Of a stretch of 64,000 nt of DNA, positions 35,610-46,442 are shown piece by piece. The stretch's first letter is position 1. Each line of letters starts with the position of its first letter. This DNA is from Druceiella hillmani (taxonomy: Eukaryota; Arthropoda; Insecta; Lepidoptera; Hepialidae). The DNA lies in the NCBI GenBank assembly GCA_039881145.1, contig JAYKKI010000138.1, positions 248,001 to 312,000 on the forward strand. Reading direction: 5' to 3'. Under the pieces are notes generated by a model that did not search any database, was not told the DNA's origin, and worked only from the letters and a program-made list of their open reading frames with translations. A program made the translations under genes and the position numbers.

Positions 35610-36335
35610 TTGTTTACAAATTTAAAGACAAGTGTTTAAACAATTAAAATACTTGTATATTTACTTCCTTTCTTATTAACATACCACGATCAAAAGCTCG
35701 TTTACATAAAATGAGCTTTTGGTAGCTGCAGTCTTTAAAAAAATGATATGGACGACTCAGCAAAAAAAATTTTGGGGAGACGGATATTCATTTTTAATGA
35801 ATAGTTTCCATTTTCAATGGGATTTTGGACAAAAAGATTGGTAACTATAATAAATAGAAAATAGCGGTCTAATTCAAAAGTTCTTCGTTTACCAATAGAT
35901 TCTCCACTCCAGATATACAGATGGAAAGTAGAGGTGGAAGAAAATCATGGAAAAGGAGCGTTTCCAATGGAAAAAGAAAAAAAAGTTGTCTAAAATGAAA
36001 GGAATACCAGGACTCCAGGAGAGTTATAGCGCCACTGAAGTGAGTAAAGTTAACAAGTAATATTTGTTATTTTTCAAATTAATAATGTTCATTTGATAGA
36101 TTAATTAAAATATTAATGGTACTTTTCGACAGCCATATTACTAAAAAAATTACAATGAATTCCGCCCGTAATTTTTTTTAAGATGAAGATGATTATTTAT
36201 CTATGGGAATTACCAATTACGAAAATAAGTATGGCTAAATAATTATTTAATATTTTACAATTTACAATTTTATGTATAATTTATTTGCTGTGTCTTTGAC
36301 TAGAGATAAAACAAAATAAGTGTAGACTTATTACA
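35610..36335. other. AT-rich non-coding stretch
   Basis: Only a small hairpin (aaaagctcgtttac / aaaatgagctttt at about 35691-35720) was seen. Confidence 0.45.
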
Positions 36336-36344
36336 TACAGTTTT

Positions 36345-36545
36345 GTTTAAATCATAAATACATTTTTTAGAAGCGGCAGTGCGCATTGCTGTAACATATA
36401 ACGCAACCGATATTTAAGGCCAAGCTTTCCCTTAATAGCGTACAACGTCCTTCTTCCCTGACTGTTTGTCCCATGTAGATCAATTATTATATAAAGACAG
36501 CCTGGATAGGCTATTTGAAGAATGGTGATAATCTGTAATGGTTCT
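36345..36545 (-). pseudogene. Possible further non-LTR reverse-transcriptase fragment
   Basis: A 67-codon minus-strand frame contains GTNSQGRRTLYAIKGK and, near its end, CALPLLKNVFM. The arrangement resembles the W-G-x-S ... L..IQKK ... C.PLFK...I blocks near the C-terminus of some insect non-LTR reverse transcriptases. The tryptophan and several consensus residues are missing, so the match is weak. A chance open frame is a real alternative. Confidence 0.25.
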
Positions 36546-36559
36546 GACACATTATTAAC

Positions 36560-37555
36560 GTTGTGGGTGAAGGATACTGAAAAGATATTTGACCTTACGA
36601 TGAACGATACATAAATGTAGTGTGCTTCACCGAATATAAGGCAGTTTATTATTTTTCGCTACTTGTTATGAAATTGTATAGTTACACTTGTGACATTTTA
36701 AGCCGCCGGGTATAATAAAAACAATTAATTATTTCTAAATATAATTAGGAACAGTTTTTATTTTTAATTATAGTTTGGCAATGAAGTTATTTTCCAAAGT
36801 TTTTAATTAACATTGATAAAATTTTTTAGGTGGAAATATAAGTATAAAGCATGTCAATTTCAGTGATTTACCACGAGAATAGTTACGCTCAGAAAACCTG
36901 TTGGATGTACTTATTACCTAATGTATTACTTTATTGTATGTAATCTTACTTTCTCATCAGTTGAAACTTCCGAATCAACTGAGTCTTTAAAACTTGAATT
37001 AGTTCTCGATAAATATTTTCGTGAGTGTTTATCTTCGTTTCTAGTTTAGATATATTCTTTTCATTTCATTTTAGTTTGTTATAATTTAAATAATAATTTC
37101 AATTATTTTTTATAATTTAAATCAAAATAATTGTATTATTTTGATAAATTCTGGAAAATTGTATTTTACTTTAACAAAATTCTTGTAAATTTTTTTCTTT
37201 TTATCCGTGATTGTTGAATGCAGGCACATAATTATGTTCGCAATAAAATTATGAAATATATAAGTAAATAATAAATATTTATCTATAATTTCTTTTTGGT
37301 CTTCTATTTCTTATTGGTCTTTATGGAAAATATATAATATGTAAATATTATGTATTTTCGATGAAGGCCAATATTTTTCAATATATTTTATATAATAATG
37401 GCCTTTGGTTAATCTTATGTAGTGTAATGGTTAATTAATTGTTTTACTCCTAAACCTTGCAAACAAATATATCTTAAACGAAACATTCAAGTGTACAGTT
37501 TCAACCCACATTTTTCCTTTTTTTAAATATACTTAAAACTAATAACATTAGTTTA
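36560..37555. other. AT-rich non-coding stretch
   Basis: Nothing supported. Confidence 0.5.
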
Positions 37556-37699
37556 TTCCATTACTTATATACTTTTGATATAGAACTACGTCTGATTGAT
37601 AGAGATACGACCATCTCGCCGGCGCATAGCGTGCTCACTGGACACGCTATCACTAATAGTTTATATGGTTACGCCATTGTTATTTCGAAGGGAGGCGAA
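37556..37699 (+). CDS. Very tentative exon or CpG-rich 5' region
   Basis: The GC-rich patch is open for 48 codons (DIELRLIDRD ... YAIVISKGGE) and ends at a perfect GTAAGT donor (37700). A possible acceptor lies at about 37552 (aacattag). It also holds an 8-bp stem atagcgtg/cacgctat (37626-37650). Equally it could be an untranslated first exon or promoter region. I recognise no protein family. Confidence 0.18.
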
Positions 37700-37759
37700 G
37701 TAAGTGGGAAGCGGAAAAGATAATCGTCTGTTTCACTAGCGCTCGTTATATTTTTGTAT

Positions 37760-39340
37760 GCCTAAATAAAAGAATAAGTGACACAACGAGAAATTCCTGA
37801 TATACGATTACCATAATTAATGCAGTAGAAATAATGTGACTAACCACGAGCAAACAAATATTACCTTAAGATTTTCCAGTATCATCGAGAGTAAGAAATA
37901 ATGCTTTTTTGTTCCTTAACCTTATGCTTTTATAAAAATGTTTAAAAATAATTGCTGTTCTTTTCGAACTTTTCTCACGAAATATTGACAAGTATATCCG
38001 GTACCTAATTCTGTTCTATTTAGGAGGCATTGTACAAGTTCAATTATAACAGTTTGTAGAAACTCGTATCCGTTGCCTATGTCAGTTTTTGTTATGTTTG
38101 AAATGATTAATTATTATGCAAAACGAATTTTTGTACACTATGTTAAGAATTTGAAATATATATACTGAATAAAAAATTTAATTGAAAGAAAAATATTACG
38201 GGTAGGGAAATTTTACTGTGTCTACTCGTGTAACACTTGGTTATAAAGCAGAGCTGGAAACAAGAAAGAGTGAAAAGAAAAAGCAAAAAAAGAGTATGCT
38301 AAATTTAAGAAGAATCTTGTAAATTGACAACACCATATAAAATTATACATATATAGATTTTTAGTTTTACTGAAAATATTTTCCAATTTTCACCAACAAA
38401 ATTGTGTGGATTATTAAAGTGACCACCAGTCACGTACAAGATGCGCGCCCTTTGGTTTGCTATAACCTGATAAATCAATAAAACATGAAAGTGTAACTCA
38501 AATATCCTTTTATTTTGCTTTAATATGAGAAATTTATTACAGTCATTATTTTTTCGCCACCGTCAAGATTTTCATTAGAATGTTGATTCAAGTACTGAAA
38601 TTGCTTTAACCGAATATACTGTCAATTAGCTTTTCCCCGTGGTTATCCCGCATAGAGTGAGGAAAATTTTAAAAACATTCATTGGTATAAATTTTAAGTA
38701 GGTTTTTTATTACATTGAACCTAATTTCTCTGGCCCACCTTTTGACTCAATTTTAGCGCAGCGAGGCATGCCGAGCAAACTATGCGATAACAGTCTAGAA
38801 TAAACTATCTTGCATTAATAACTCATGACTTAGCATGTTCAATAGAGCATGTTCCACTACTATTCAAATTAAATTAATAGGAGGCGGTATAGTGTTCCGT
38901 GCGCTGGCACATTTTTTTTTAAGAATTTATGTTCAATGATATAAATATTAACGTAATTATGTAAAATATATCTTTTAACTAACGAATATATGTCGTTTCT
39001 ATATATTAGTAGAGATTTCTTTATTTCCCTTTCAGATTTAGACAACATTGGCTGAATTATATGCTTGCAGTAATTTTTATACATTTTAGGGTTCCATACT
39101 TTAGAAGGAAAAATTACGCAATATATTTACGTCTTTATATACTGACATATGACATTCACAGAAATAGAAAGATGGAGAAAGTTGAATTTTTGTGTATATT
39201 TCGCAGCTAATTTTATTAGCAAATTATTTTTAAATATTCATGTAAGAATTAAAGTAGTTGTAATTGCAGGTTTAATTTTTTTTATTTCATAATTTTTCCA
39301 CAATTTTAATTTTTATATTGCATATTAAAAAGGATATTTA
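37760..39340. other. AT-rich non-coding stretch
   Basis: No supported feature. Minor GC-richer spots at about 38430 and 38740-38790 have no clear reading frame. Confidence 0.45.
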
Positions 39341-39345
39341 AAAAT

Positions 39346-39471
39346 ATGGAAAAAATGTGCACTCCTCCTCTTATTTCCGAAACTAAAGATCCAAAAATCA
39401 TAAAAAAAATAAAGGAAATTAAATCTGATTACAAGATCACAAAAAAACTACTAGGTCATATAAATTTTTAA
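39346..39471 (+). CDS. 41-codon small ORF, unknown
   Basis: An ATG-initiated frame of 41 residues opens MEKMCTPPLISETKDPK and continues as a Lys/Ile-rich, probably helical tail (KKIKEIKSDYKITKK) to a TAA. In such AT-rich DNA a frame of this length can occur by chance, and the lysines come largely from aaa runs. The N-terminal part is nevertheless less biased than the surroundings. No family is recognised and no promoter or splice context was identified. Confidence 0.15.
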   Translation: MEKMCTPPLISETKDPKIIKKIKEIKSDYKITKKLLGHINF

Positions 39472-39474
39472 ATA

Positions 39475-40420
39475 TGTAATAAGTTTTTACACATGCGACA
39501 GATATAATAGTTTATTAATGTTGTAAAAAATTAATAATTTAATAAAAACAGTACATACTCATGAACTACATATTTATTAGTACCTAAATTTATACAGATC
39601 TGTTCTGTACAGTAAATACTTCAAGTTTACTCAATATTAGTAAATTAAATGTTGTCAAATACTTTACATTATTATTGAAAACAAAGTGTGTGGCTGAAAC
39701 TTTGATTGTTAGTTTCAGCACTTGAAAAATTATTTTTGGAAATATTATTTCTTTTTTTCATTAGCTTTATAGCTTATTTCCCAAATTAAGGAAAAAACAT
39801 ATAATGTATGTACCTTATGCTTCGTTTAAAATTACCTACACTAGTTTTGTGACATATAATAATACAATTTGTAAATTCTACAATATTATAGTAAATCACA
39901 ACCAAAAAATATTTTTACCCTAATAAACTAATCATAATCCTGATATTACGAACGCGATAACTACAAGAGCGCAGAACCTTATTTGATTCAAAATATAAGA
40001 CTCTCAAAAATACACAACCTATTACTAAATAAATTTTATTTCATAAATAAAATACATCTCTTCGATATCAAAACATGGTAAACAGGTATAACGAGTTGAA
40101 TATCAGAATGCGATGTGGTTTTATCGATTTACGTACATTATCGAAGAAACTTCTTTTAAAAACCTTCAGTCATCATTTTGTTTCGTGTGGACTTCATATA
40201 TTTGGTCTCGCTTCTAATTTGTTTTACGATCGAGATTACGTGTCTTCGGTGTGAAGCGAATTAAATTATACCCACAGTAACACAACAGTAGTAAATAAGT
40301 CAGAGACAAGTTACAATTAAATTACACATATCAATAGGAAATTAACTGCTGGAGAGTTACCTACACAGGACCAAATTAATCGTCATAGTGTTTGTATTGG
40401 GTTAATCATAGGTCTATGAC
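39475..40420. other. AT-rich non-coding stretch
   Basis: Nothing supported. A slightly GC-richer spot lies at about 40180-40260. Confidence 0.45.
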
Positions 40421-40560
40421 GGCCTGCTACATAGCGGGTTCCAGGTCGATTCCTAATCGCTCGTTGGACGGGACCAGACTAACGTTCTGGTTAGCTGTAA
40501 GAATTTCCTCTGGTGGTGACAATTCAACTACGCGTATTTAAGTGTATAAAACTAGAGAGA
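40400..40560 (+). repeat. Possible tRNA-derived SINE fragment
   Basis: A ggtcgattcc word at about 40443, one base short of the Pol III B-box GGTTCGANTCC, follows agcgggttcca. About 35 bp upstream is tgggttaatca, which loosely fits an A-box. The passage continues cgctcgttggacgggaccag. No duplicate copy is present in the window, so the SINE call rests on the box-like words. The minus strand is open for 35 codons here (LGIDLEPAM at its end), which could alternatively be an old coding relic. Confidence 0.25.
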
Positions 40561-41225
40561 TACATTGGAATCCCTGATATTAAACAACATCAATATAAAT
40601 CCCTTTTTTGCTACATCCTCTAAATACATATAAAAGTTAGGAGTAAATCGACTTTACACTTAAATCGGCGACCTAATTAAATCAGTATAAGTGTTTTTCA
40701 CTAACTGGTATTCGCAATAATGAACTAAGGTTTCAATATAATTATGAAGTAATTTACCAATTTGCCTTGTCAGTATGTGTCAGCAAGTTAATGTAAAACA
40801 AGCAAATATTTGAAATGAAATATAGTAAGAAATAGAAAAAGTATCACTAATTGTAATAAAAGCAATGGGTACAAAATATGAAAGACAGCTGCCAATGGTC
40901 CAAACCCTCAACGATTTTGTTTTCTAAACTGGAAATTGAACAGCAAAAGAAGTCAAATTGCGTCTTTACGTTCTACAATAAATTAAGCAAGGTCATGAAT
41001 AAATTCCAAATAGAATTATAGTGAAACCAATGTTAGGAATGAATCCGAAGAAGAAAAAAAAATACTAAAACAGTTTCTGAAAATATCAGAAAAAATACAC
41101 TGAAATCATTAAATAACCTTTACATCTTGAAACAGAAGCAACAAATAACTACTGACGTAATGCGATGCTACATATGATATTCATTTTGAATACGATTTTG
41201 AACGGAATGGAAATTGTATATTTAC
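40561..41225. other. AT-rich non-coding stretch
   Basis: No supported feature. A short Lys/Gln-rich open stretch at about 40930-41020 (plus) ends in stops and is unassigned. Confidence 0.4.
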
Positions 41226-41230
41226 CTTAC

Positions 41231-41309
41231 CTTTCCCCAAACTTGATTGCAGATTCGTTGGACCAACCATTCTCTCAAATTTTCCGCTTCAAATAGATTT
41301 AGATTTACA
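41231..41309 (-). CDS. Very tentative small internal exon
   Basis: The minus-strand segment lies between an acceptor-like ttataatccag and a consensus AAG|GTAAGG donor. After one phase base it encodes 26 codons with ENLREWLVQRICNQVWGK at the end. Two Trp and one Cys within a short non-biased stretch are protein-like, but the piece is too short to exclude chance. It is on the same strand as the 4.8-kb candidate; a shared gene is speculation. Confidence 0.15.
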
Positions 41310-42050
41310 CTGGATTATAACTCAATAGAACCTTTACCCGACCCGCATTTAGCAATACTAGTACAGACTAAGATAATGAGTTTGGAAATAGACGGGAACA
41401 TTTAGGGGTATATAGTGAGGAATGGATTTAACCCTTTCATGTGGAATCTAAATCACTCTTTAAGAGGCGGTTAACAATTAAATCATTGTGTTTGAGTATT
41501 ACTTTGGCCATTTTGTGGGTAAATTCGATTGTCAAAGAATAACAAACAGATCTTATTAAATCTTTCTAAGCCGTATGTAAGGAGCAAATACCCAGTTTTA
41601 CATATGTGTAATCATATAAAATCGATTTTAGAAACTTTGAAAATTTAATTTGATTTAAGAGTCATAAATATCTGACAGCAACCGTCTGACAAATAACTTT
41701 AATACAACAGCGGATTTCCGGTCGAACCCTTTTAGTTTGGAGCTGTAACAGGATTTCGTTATATTATATTTCGTAGTATTTTCGTTAGATATTTAGACAC
41801 CGATTTAATTTCAAATTTTGAATTAAAATAAAGAAGAGTGCTTCTATTGTATTTAAGGAATTTATTTATTAAACTCGACGCAATAAGATTTTTTTCCTTT
41901 AATTGACAAGAAAAATACAAATCTTAATGTATGTGTTGCAGAACTTTGATATCACAACTCATTTTTCTTGTAAACTTTTAAAACATTTTAAAAAACGAAT
42001 ACATTTTTCGTGCTTTTGTAATGTAGTAATAATGTTTTTCAAATTTTTAT
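41310..42050. other. AT-rich non-coding stretch
   Basis: Nothing supported. Confidence 0.5.
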
Positions 42051-42059
42051 AATAATTTT

Positions 42060-42430
42060 TTAAGTGGAATTCGATGCCGCCAACCGAATCACGATAATAT
42101 GTGCCAATTTCGAAAATGATTTGTACGTCACAGGCCGATTGTTTAAGATGCCATTATAAAAGGCCGACGTTTTACAAATAGCCTGACAAGGATCCCGGTG
42201 AATTATGCAACACCTAAGCCGATTTTAATGCGTTGTGATTTTACAAAACGCCTAAGCTTATTATCAAACTTAATTCTTTTTAGGTCAAATCGGATTACGT
42301 TGTTACAACGCATGACTGAATGGAACATAATTATAATTGGTTTGAAAAGTTAGCCTATTTGTAGAACATCGCTGCCCTTTCAGAAACGGCCTCGGCTTTT
42401 TTATAAACGAGTGTATTGAACAATCGACTG
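42060..42430. promoter_or_regulatory. Island with repeated GCCGA-type words, possible conserved non-coding element
   Basis: Non-repetitive but motif-dense. Variants of ggccgatt/ggccgacg/aagccgatt recur at about 42073-42230. tttacaaata and tttacaaaacgcc occur at about 42170 and 42240. gccattataaaagg and ttttttataaacgag are Abd-B/Caudal-like. There is no continuous reading frame. The recurrence of one core word in spaced copies is the main reason to single it out. Confidence 0.27.
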
Positions 42431-43149
42431 GAGATATATGTACGGCAAAATACAATAAATTTTTTTTATTATATTTATTTATTTTAAAATTTGCACTTGT
42501 AGACAGAATGCTGGCAGACTCGCTGCGCGGTAAGTATGAACCAGATTACCGCCAGCGCTATTACAGGTCAGGATTGGCTAAAAAGCATAAAATAGGAAAA
42601 ATCAAAATAATAACATGGGCTCCATTAATTTTATTATATTAACTTATCTCGCTTCCAGTGTTATCTTTTTCCTTTTGAATTCGTAGAAAATGTATAGTCG
42701 ATTAAAAGAGAAAATCAATTTGGAATCCATAAATTATCATGACAAAAGTCACCGTAAGCATAATAAGATAACATAAACCAACTTCAGAGAAACATAATTA
42801 TGACGAAAAGTACGTTTAATGTTTTCGCAAAATCAAATTTCAAATTCTAATCCAATTTTCCAAAGCAACAACTCTTACATAATTTCACGTAATTAACATT
42901 TAACATTCTCCTGGCATATTTGCTTCTTCGTCAACTTTTTCTCTTACTAAATTAACATGACTTGATGCGCGGCTGTCGATCTGTCAAACTTGGATTTACC
43001 TAACTAAATATTAACGTGAATATAAATCAAGTTACGCGTCCTGTTACTATGTGAAACGTAAATAGTTCTTAATTAGATTGAAGACTCACATTTACCTTTG
43101 GTAATTTTAAAGGGAGGTACGTGGTAGATAACAGGTACACTTAGAAGGT
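42431..43149. other. AT-rich non-coding stretch
   Basis: A GC-richer spot at about 42500-42570 (gctggcagactcgctgcgcgg) was not assignable. No gene. Confidence 0.45.
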
Positions 43150-43150
43150 A

Positions 43151-43175
43151 CACCGTCACCCTTACGGTGACGGTG
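43151..43175. repeat. Perfect 10-bp stem, 5-nt loop hairpin
   Basis: CACCGTCACC, then cttac, then GGTGACGGTG. This GC-rich perfect stem is unusual in such AT-rich DNA. Confidence 0.95.
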
Positions 43176-43438
43176 ATAAGCGTCAAATTGAACAAAATCT
43201 AATATACACAAATTTACCCTAAACTTCAAAATATCCTGTACGAACATAAATTCAAAGAGTGGTTGTTAGGTCCATGGTTTGAGTTATTGAATATTTTTCC
43301 GCCCAGACGTGTATTGTTTGAACGAGAAACGTAGATTTTTGAGTAGAGTAAAACTATATTTAATAAAAACATTTGGAAGATACAGCTGAGGGAGATCGTT
43401 AAGTTACATTTATGGATCCATTTTTATTAGATATACCA

Positions 43439-43483
43439 GTCAGGTACTTCATATGTCTTATCAAGACATGTGAAGTACCTGAC
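43439..43483. repeat. 21-bp stem, 3-nt loop hairpin
   Basis: gtcaggtacttcatatgtct and its complement differ at one position, which would pair as G-U in RNA, with loop atc. It lies inside a 63-codon plus-strand frame that has no other merit. The hairpin is shorter than a typical insect pre-miRNA and its loop is very tight, so a microRNA is unlikely. Confidence 0.95.
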
Positions 43484-43679
43484 ATTGAAACCACGAAGGA
43501 TAATTCAACTAAGAGAGTTTGTGAATTATTGATAATAAAAAAAAAATTATTTCTCTTTTCAATATTAAGTGTGTCCATGATATCATTTCAGAATTTGTTA
43601 TAAATAAAATTAATTTTTTTAAATTAATAATTAAATGAAAATTACATCAAAGCGTATATGATGTTAAATAATGTGGTTT

Positions 43680-43830
43680 TAAAAACGAATCTTCCTAGTG
43701 CTAATCCGATTCGCACTTGGTAATTTTGGTGTTGATTTTTTTTAGTGTTTGACTTGAAATATATCTGGTGTCCATCGGTTTGTTTGTCCGTTACGTTTAT
43801 TTTTCACCCAGGCGATTTATTCTAAAAAAA
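43680..43830. repeat. Diverged dispersed repeat fragment (ccaagtgcg type)
   Basis: ccgattcgcacttgg, the reverse complement of the ccaagtgcgaatcgg word common in moth repeats, is followed by a tccatcggtttgtttgtccg block. Old and degraded. Confidence 0.35.
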
Positions 43831-44052
43831 CTTGTATTTGGTTTAATCACAGCTAATTCATCAAATAATCAAAATTATTCCTTAAACTGAGGATAATTTT
43901 TTAGTTAATTAAAGGTGGAATGAATTTCATTAAACATATATATTTTCTAACTTTAAGCTTTGATTTAAGAAAAATTATCAATTTTGTGTTTTTGTATTAA
44001 CAAAATTTGTATTATTGAATATATTTGGCGTTAATTTTGTAGAAATGCAGTA

Positions 44053-44260
44053 TTCACAATTAAATGAAACTTATTTCTAAAAATTATTTCTACTTTCTTT
44101 AATTTCTTTACCACGACCTAGGTTTCGTTGTATTACAACATCTTCATCTTTGCCAATATCCCACCAGAAGATGTTGTAATACAATGAAACCTAGGTCGTG
44201 GTAAAGAAACTAAAGGAAGTAGAAATAATACTACATCACGTAGTTTCATTTAGTTGTGAA
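44053..44260. repeat. Fold-back (MITE-like) element, copy B
   Basis: The same family as the copy at 30.98-31.19 kb. Arms of about 95 bp (44053-44146 and 44165-44260) share gacctaggtttcgttgtatt and its complement. The termini are ttcacaattaaatgaaac on the left and its near complement on the right. The left arm has lost the tacatgatgtagt segment. The spacer contains tctttgccaatatcccacc. Flanking similarity to copy A extends left to about 44010. Confidence 0.9.
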
Positions 44261-44269
44261 AATTTGTAT

Positions 44270-45340
44270 TATTAACTGCCTCTCCGCATCTTAGATGTTT
44301 TGTACCATAAAATAAAAATATTAACGACGAAACGAGATCGATATATTATGACTAATGATTCAAGATATTTGCCCAAGCTTCCCTTATCTAAACACATTTT
44401 GATGCAGCAGTACTTTATAACACTCGTAGATAACTCCATAAAATTCCATCAAAAGCGAGATAACGAGAACCCTTTCTCACCCGAATAACAAGCTGCTGAT
44501 TAAATCTCTACACTTGCTTCGAAACCTACGATCCCTTCTCATAAACCCTACAGTTACATATTAGTAAACATGCATGATATAACCTTTAGGGAATTTTACT
44601 TCTCGCTCTATCTCTGGCGACCTCACCCTTTGGTTCTTTTTACGTTTAAAGTGAATTTCAAATTACTAACGTTTTTAGGTTTGTAGGGTGATTATGATTA
44701 TGGCTTTGTTAAAACTTCAATGGAATTCATACAAATATAGCGAGTAAAACTCGTTCTGTTAGAGTCCCGGATAATAATATTAATTTCGAACATGACAAAA
44801 ATATCGTAGATATCTTAAAATATGGATATAGAGTATAATATAGAATCATTGTTGCAATTTTTAAAGGCTTTTTCCATCGTTTTAGTTTAAGCAGGTTCAG
44901 AAAAATATTTGGCGTATTTCTTTTAGTAACAATGATTTTAAATTCTATTTTTAAGCTTTTTTGACTTACTATTTTTTTTGTGTTTTGTATTTTACGATTA
45001 TTCATAAGTGGCTTTGTTAAAATGAATTTTGACACAAAAAAAAACAAAAAGCAAGACAAACCTTAAATGAAATATTTTCAACAATATATTCTAAGATACA
45101 CTTACATTTTAGTACTGCAAAACATTATATCTATATTTCATAGAAGTGCTTTGTTTTATTACCACCAAACATTTTAAAATATTATCAAGATCATTTGGTC
45201 CAACGATACTAGGTGTCCAGCGCAGATTCAATTATCGGCATTTAAACCTAGTAATGACAAATATTGGCGTTTTGAAGAATAGGGTTGACATATATCCTGT
45301 TTTGTTTGGAACATGCGAGTGTGTGCAATAGTTTTAAGAT
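44270..45340. other. AT-rich stretch, no supported gene
   Basis: The 110-codon minus-strand frame at 44727-45059 is Lys/Ile/Leu-rich. The plus strand over 44735-44830 is also open and looks about as protein-like (RVPDNNINFEHDKN), with a stop soon after. Neither is recognised. Confidence 0.4.
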
Positions 45341-45349
45341 TGGAATGCG

Positions 45350-45910
45350 TTTTTCGGATGCAACTTGTTTTCGCGATTCCGCAGTGAAACTAGAAACGTT
45401 TATAGTTTCGCCATGTCCGTCTGCCTACATATCTATTTGAATGTTACAGCCGTTTTTTTCGCTGACAATTAGTTATATAAAGCTAAAATTTGGCACGGTT
45501 ATAGATATTTATAACATATACAAATTGAGAAATAGTATTTTTGAAAAATCTTTTGAGGTACATTCCCTACGTAGGAAGCCGAGGTGGATTTTTTGGTTTC
45601 TCATTACTTAAAGTATCGTTGCGTACATATTTAAAATATATTTTCATATTTTGGGGCTACGTTATGAACATACTCTCCATACAAGGAGCTTTGTGTAAAA
45701 TATTAAGCTTTAAAATGGGCATTTTCGTTAGAATCACATGTGTTCATCCCCTACCTGAATACCTGAAACGTAGTCATAAAAGTAGTATATATAATAAAAT
45801 TAGAAGGCAATTTATAATAGCTGAGAAGGCTCGAGTAATAGTAGACCAACATATGCATGCAGTTGTGCCTATAAAAATTCATAGAAACTCCATAAAAGTA
45901 TTTTAAGGGA
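45350..45910 (+). repeat. Long diverged copy of a dispersed insect repeat
   Basis: Landmarks appear in the expected order: gtttcgccatgtccgtctgc, gttacagccg, ataaagctaaaatttggcac, then ggtacattccctacg and further degraded sequence. The long plus-strand frame across its 3' half (45541-45906, TTG start) probably reflects the repeat, not a host gene. Flanking ggaaccctc words at about 46140 may be related debris. Confidence 0.5.
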
Positions 45911-46313
45911 ACGCAAAAGTAACTTTATATTTTAAAATGTTTATTTATTATGTCTGCAAAAATATAGTAGGTGGTATATTTACAAATTTACATGCAGAGA
46001 AAAACATAATTTAATACGCACCTTGTTTTGAGTCTTTGAAAAGTAAGGTGGATAATAGTTTACGTTAAAAATTAATATTTTAGTAGTTCAATAGAAATAG
46101 TATGTACATTTAAATGTTCCAAAGTGTCTGAATATATACGGAACCCTCAAAATATTTGCAACATGGCGCCGTCTTGCATTAGGATAAGGTAGATAGCTGA
46201 ACGTAATAGATAGGGGTGGATAGTTAAAATGATGCACAATTCTATTAAAGCACATCTTTTTCCATCACTTATATACATATTTCTAAATTAATTTAAAAGG
46301 TATAACAGGGTAA
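45911..46313. other. AT-rich non-coding stretch
   Basis: Nothing supported other than a ggaaccctc word noted with the preceding repeat. Confidence 0.45.
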
Positions 46314-46367
46314 ATACACACACACACATACACATATATATATACATATATATACATACATGTATAA

Positions 46368-46437
<70 letters not shown>
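46314..46437. repeat. Compound (CA)n-(TA)n microsatellite
   Basis: A short CA run followed by about 110 bp of interrupted TA repeats. The minus-strand Ile/Tyr frame is an artefact. Confidence 0.97.

Positions 46438-46442
<5 letters not shown>

Noticed and set aside
43439..43483. microRNA precursor
   Set aside because: The total hairpin is only 45 nt with a 3-nt loop, too short for a normal Drosha/Dicer substrate.
44727..45059. 110-codon minus-strand frame
   Set aside because: Lys/Ile/Leu-rich from AT bias, a comparable frame on the opposite strand, no family and no splice context.
45541..45906. 121-codon plus-strand frame
   Set aside because: It uses a TTG start and lies inside a diverged dispersed repeat (gtccgtctgc ... 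aaatttggcac). The composition is low-complexity and there is no recognisable domain.
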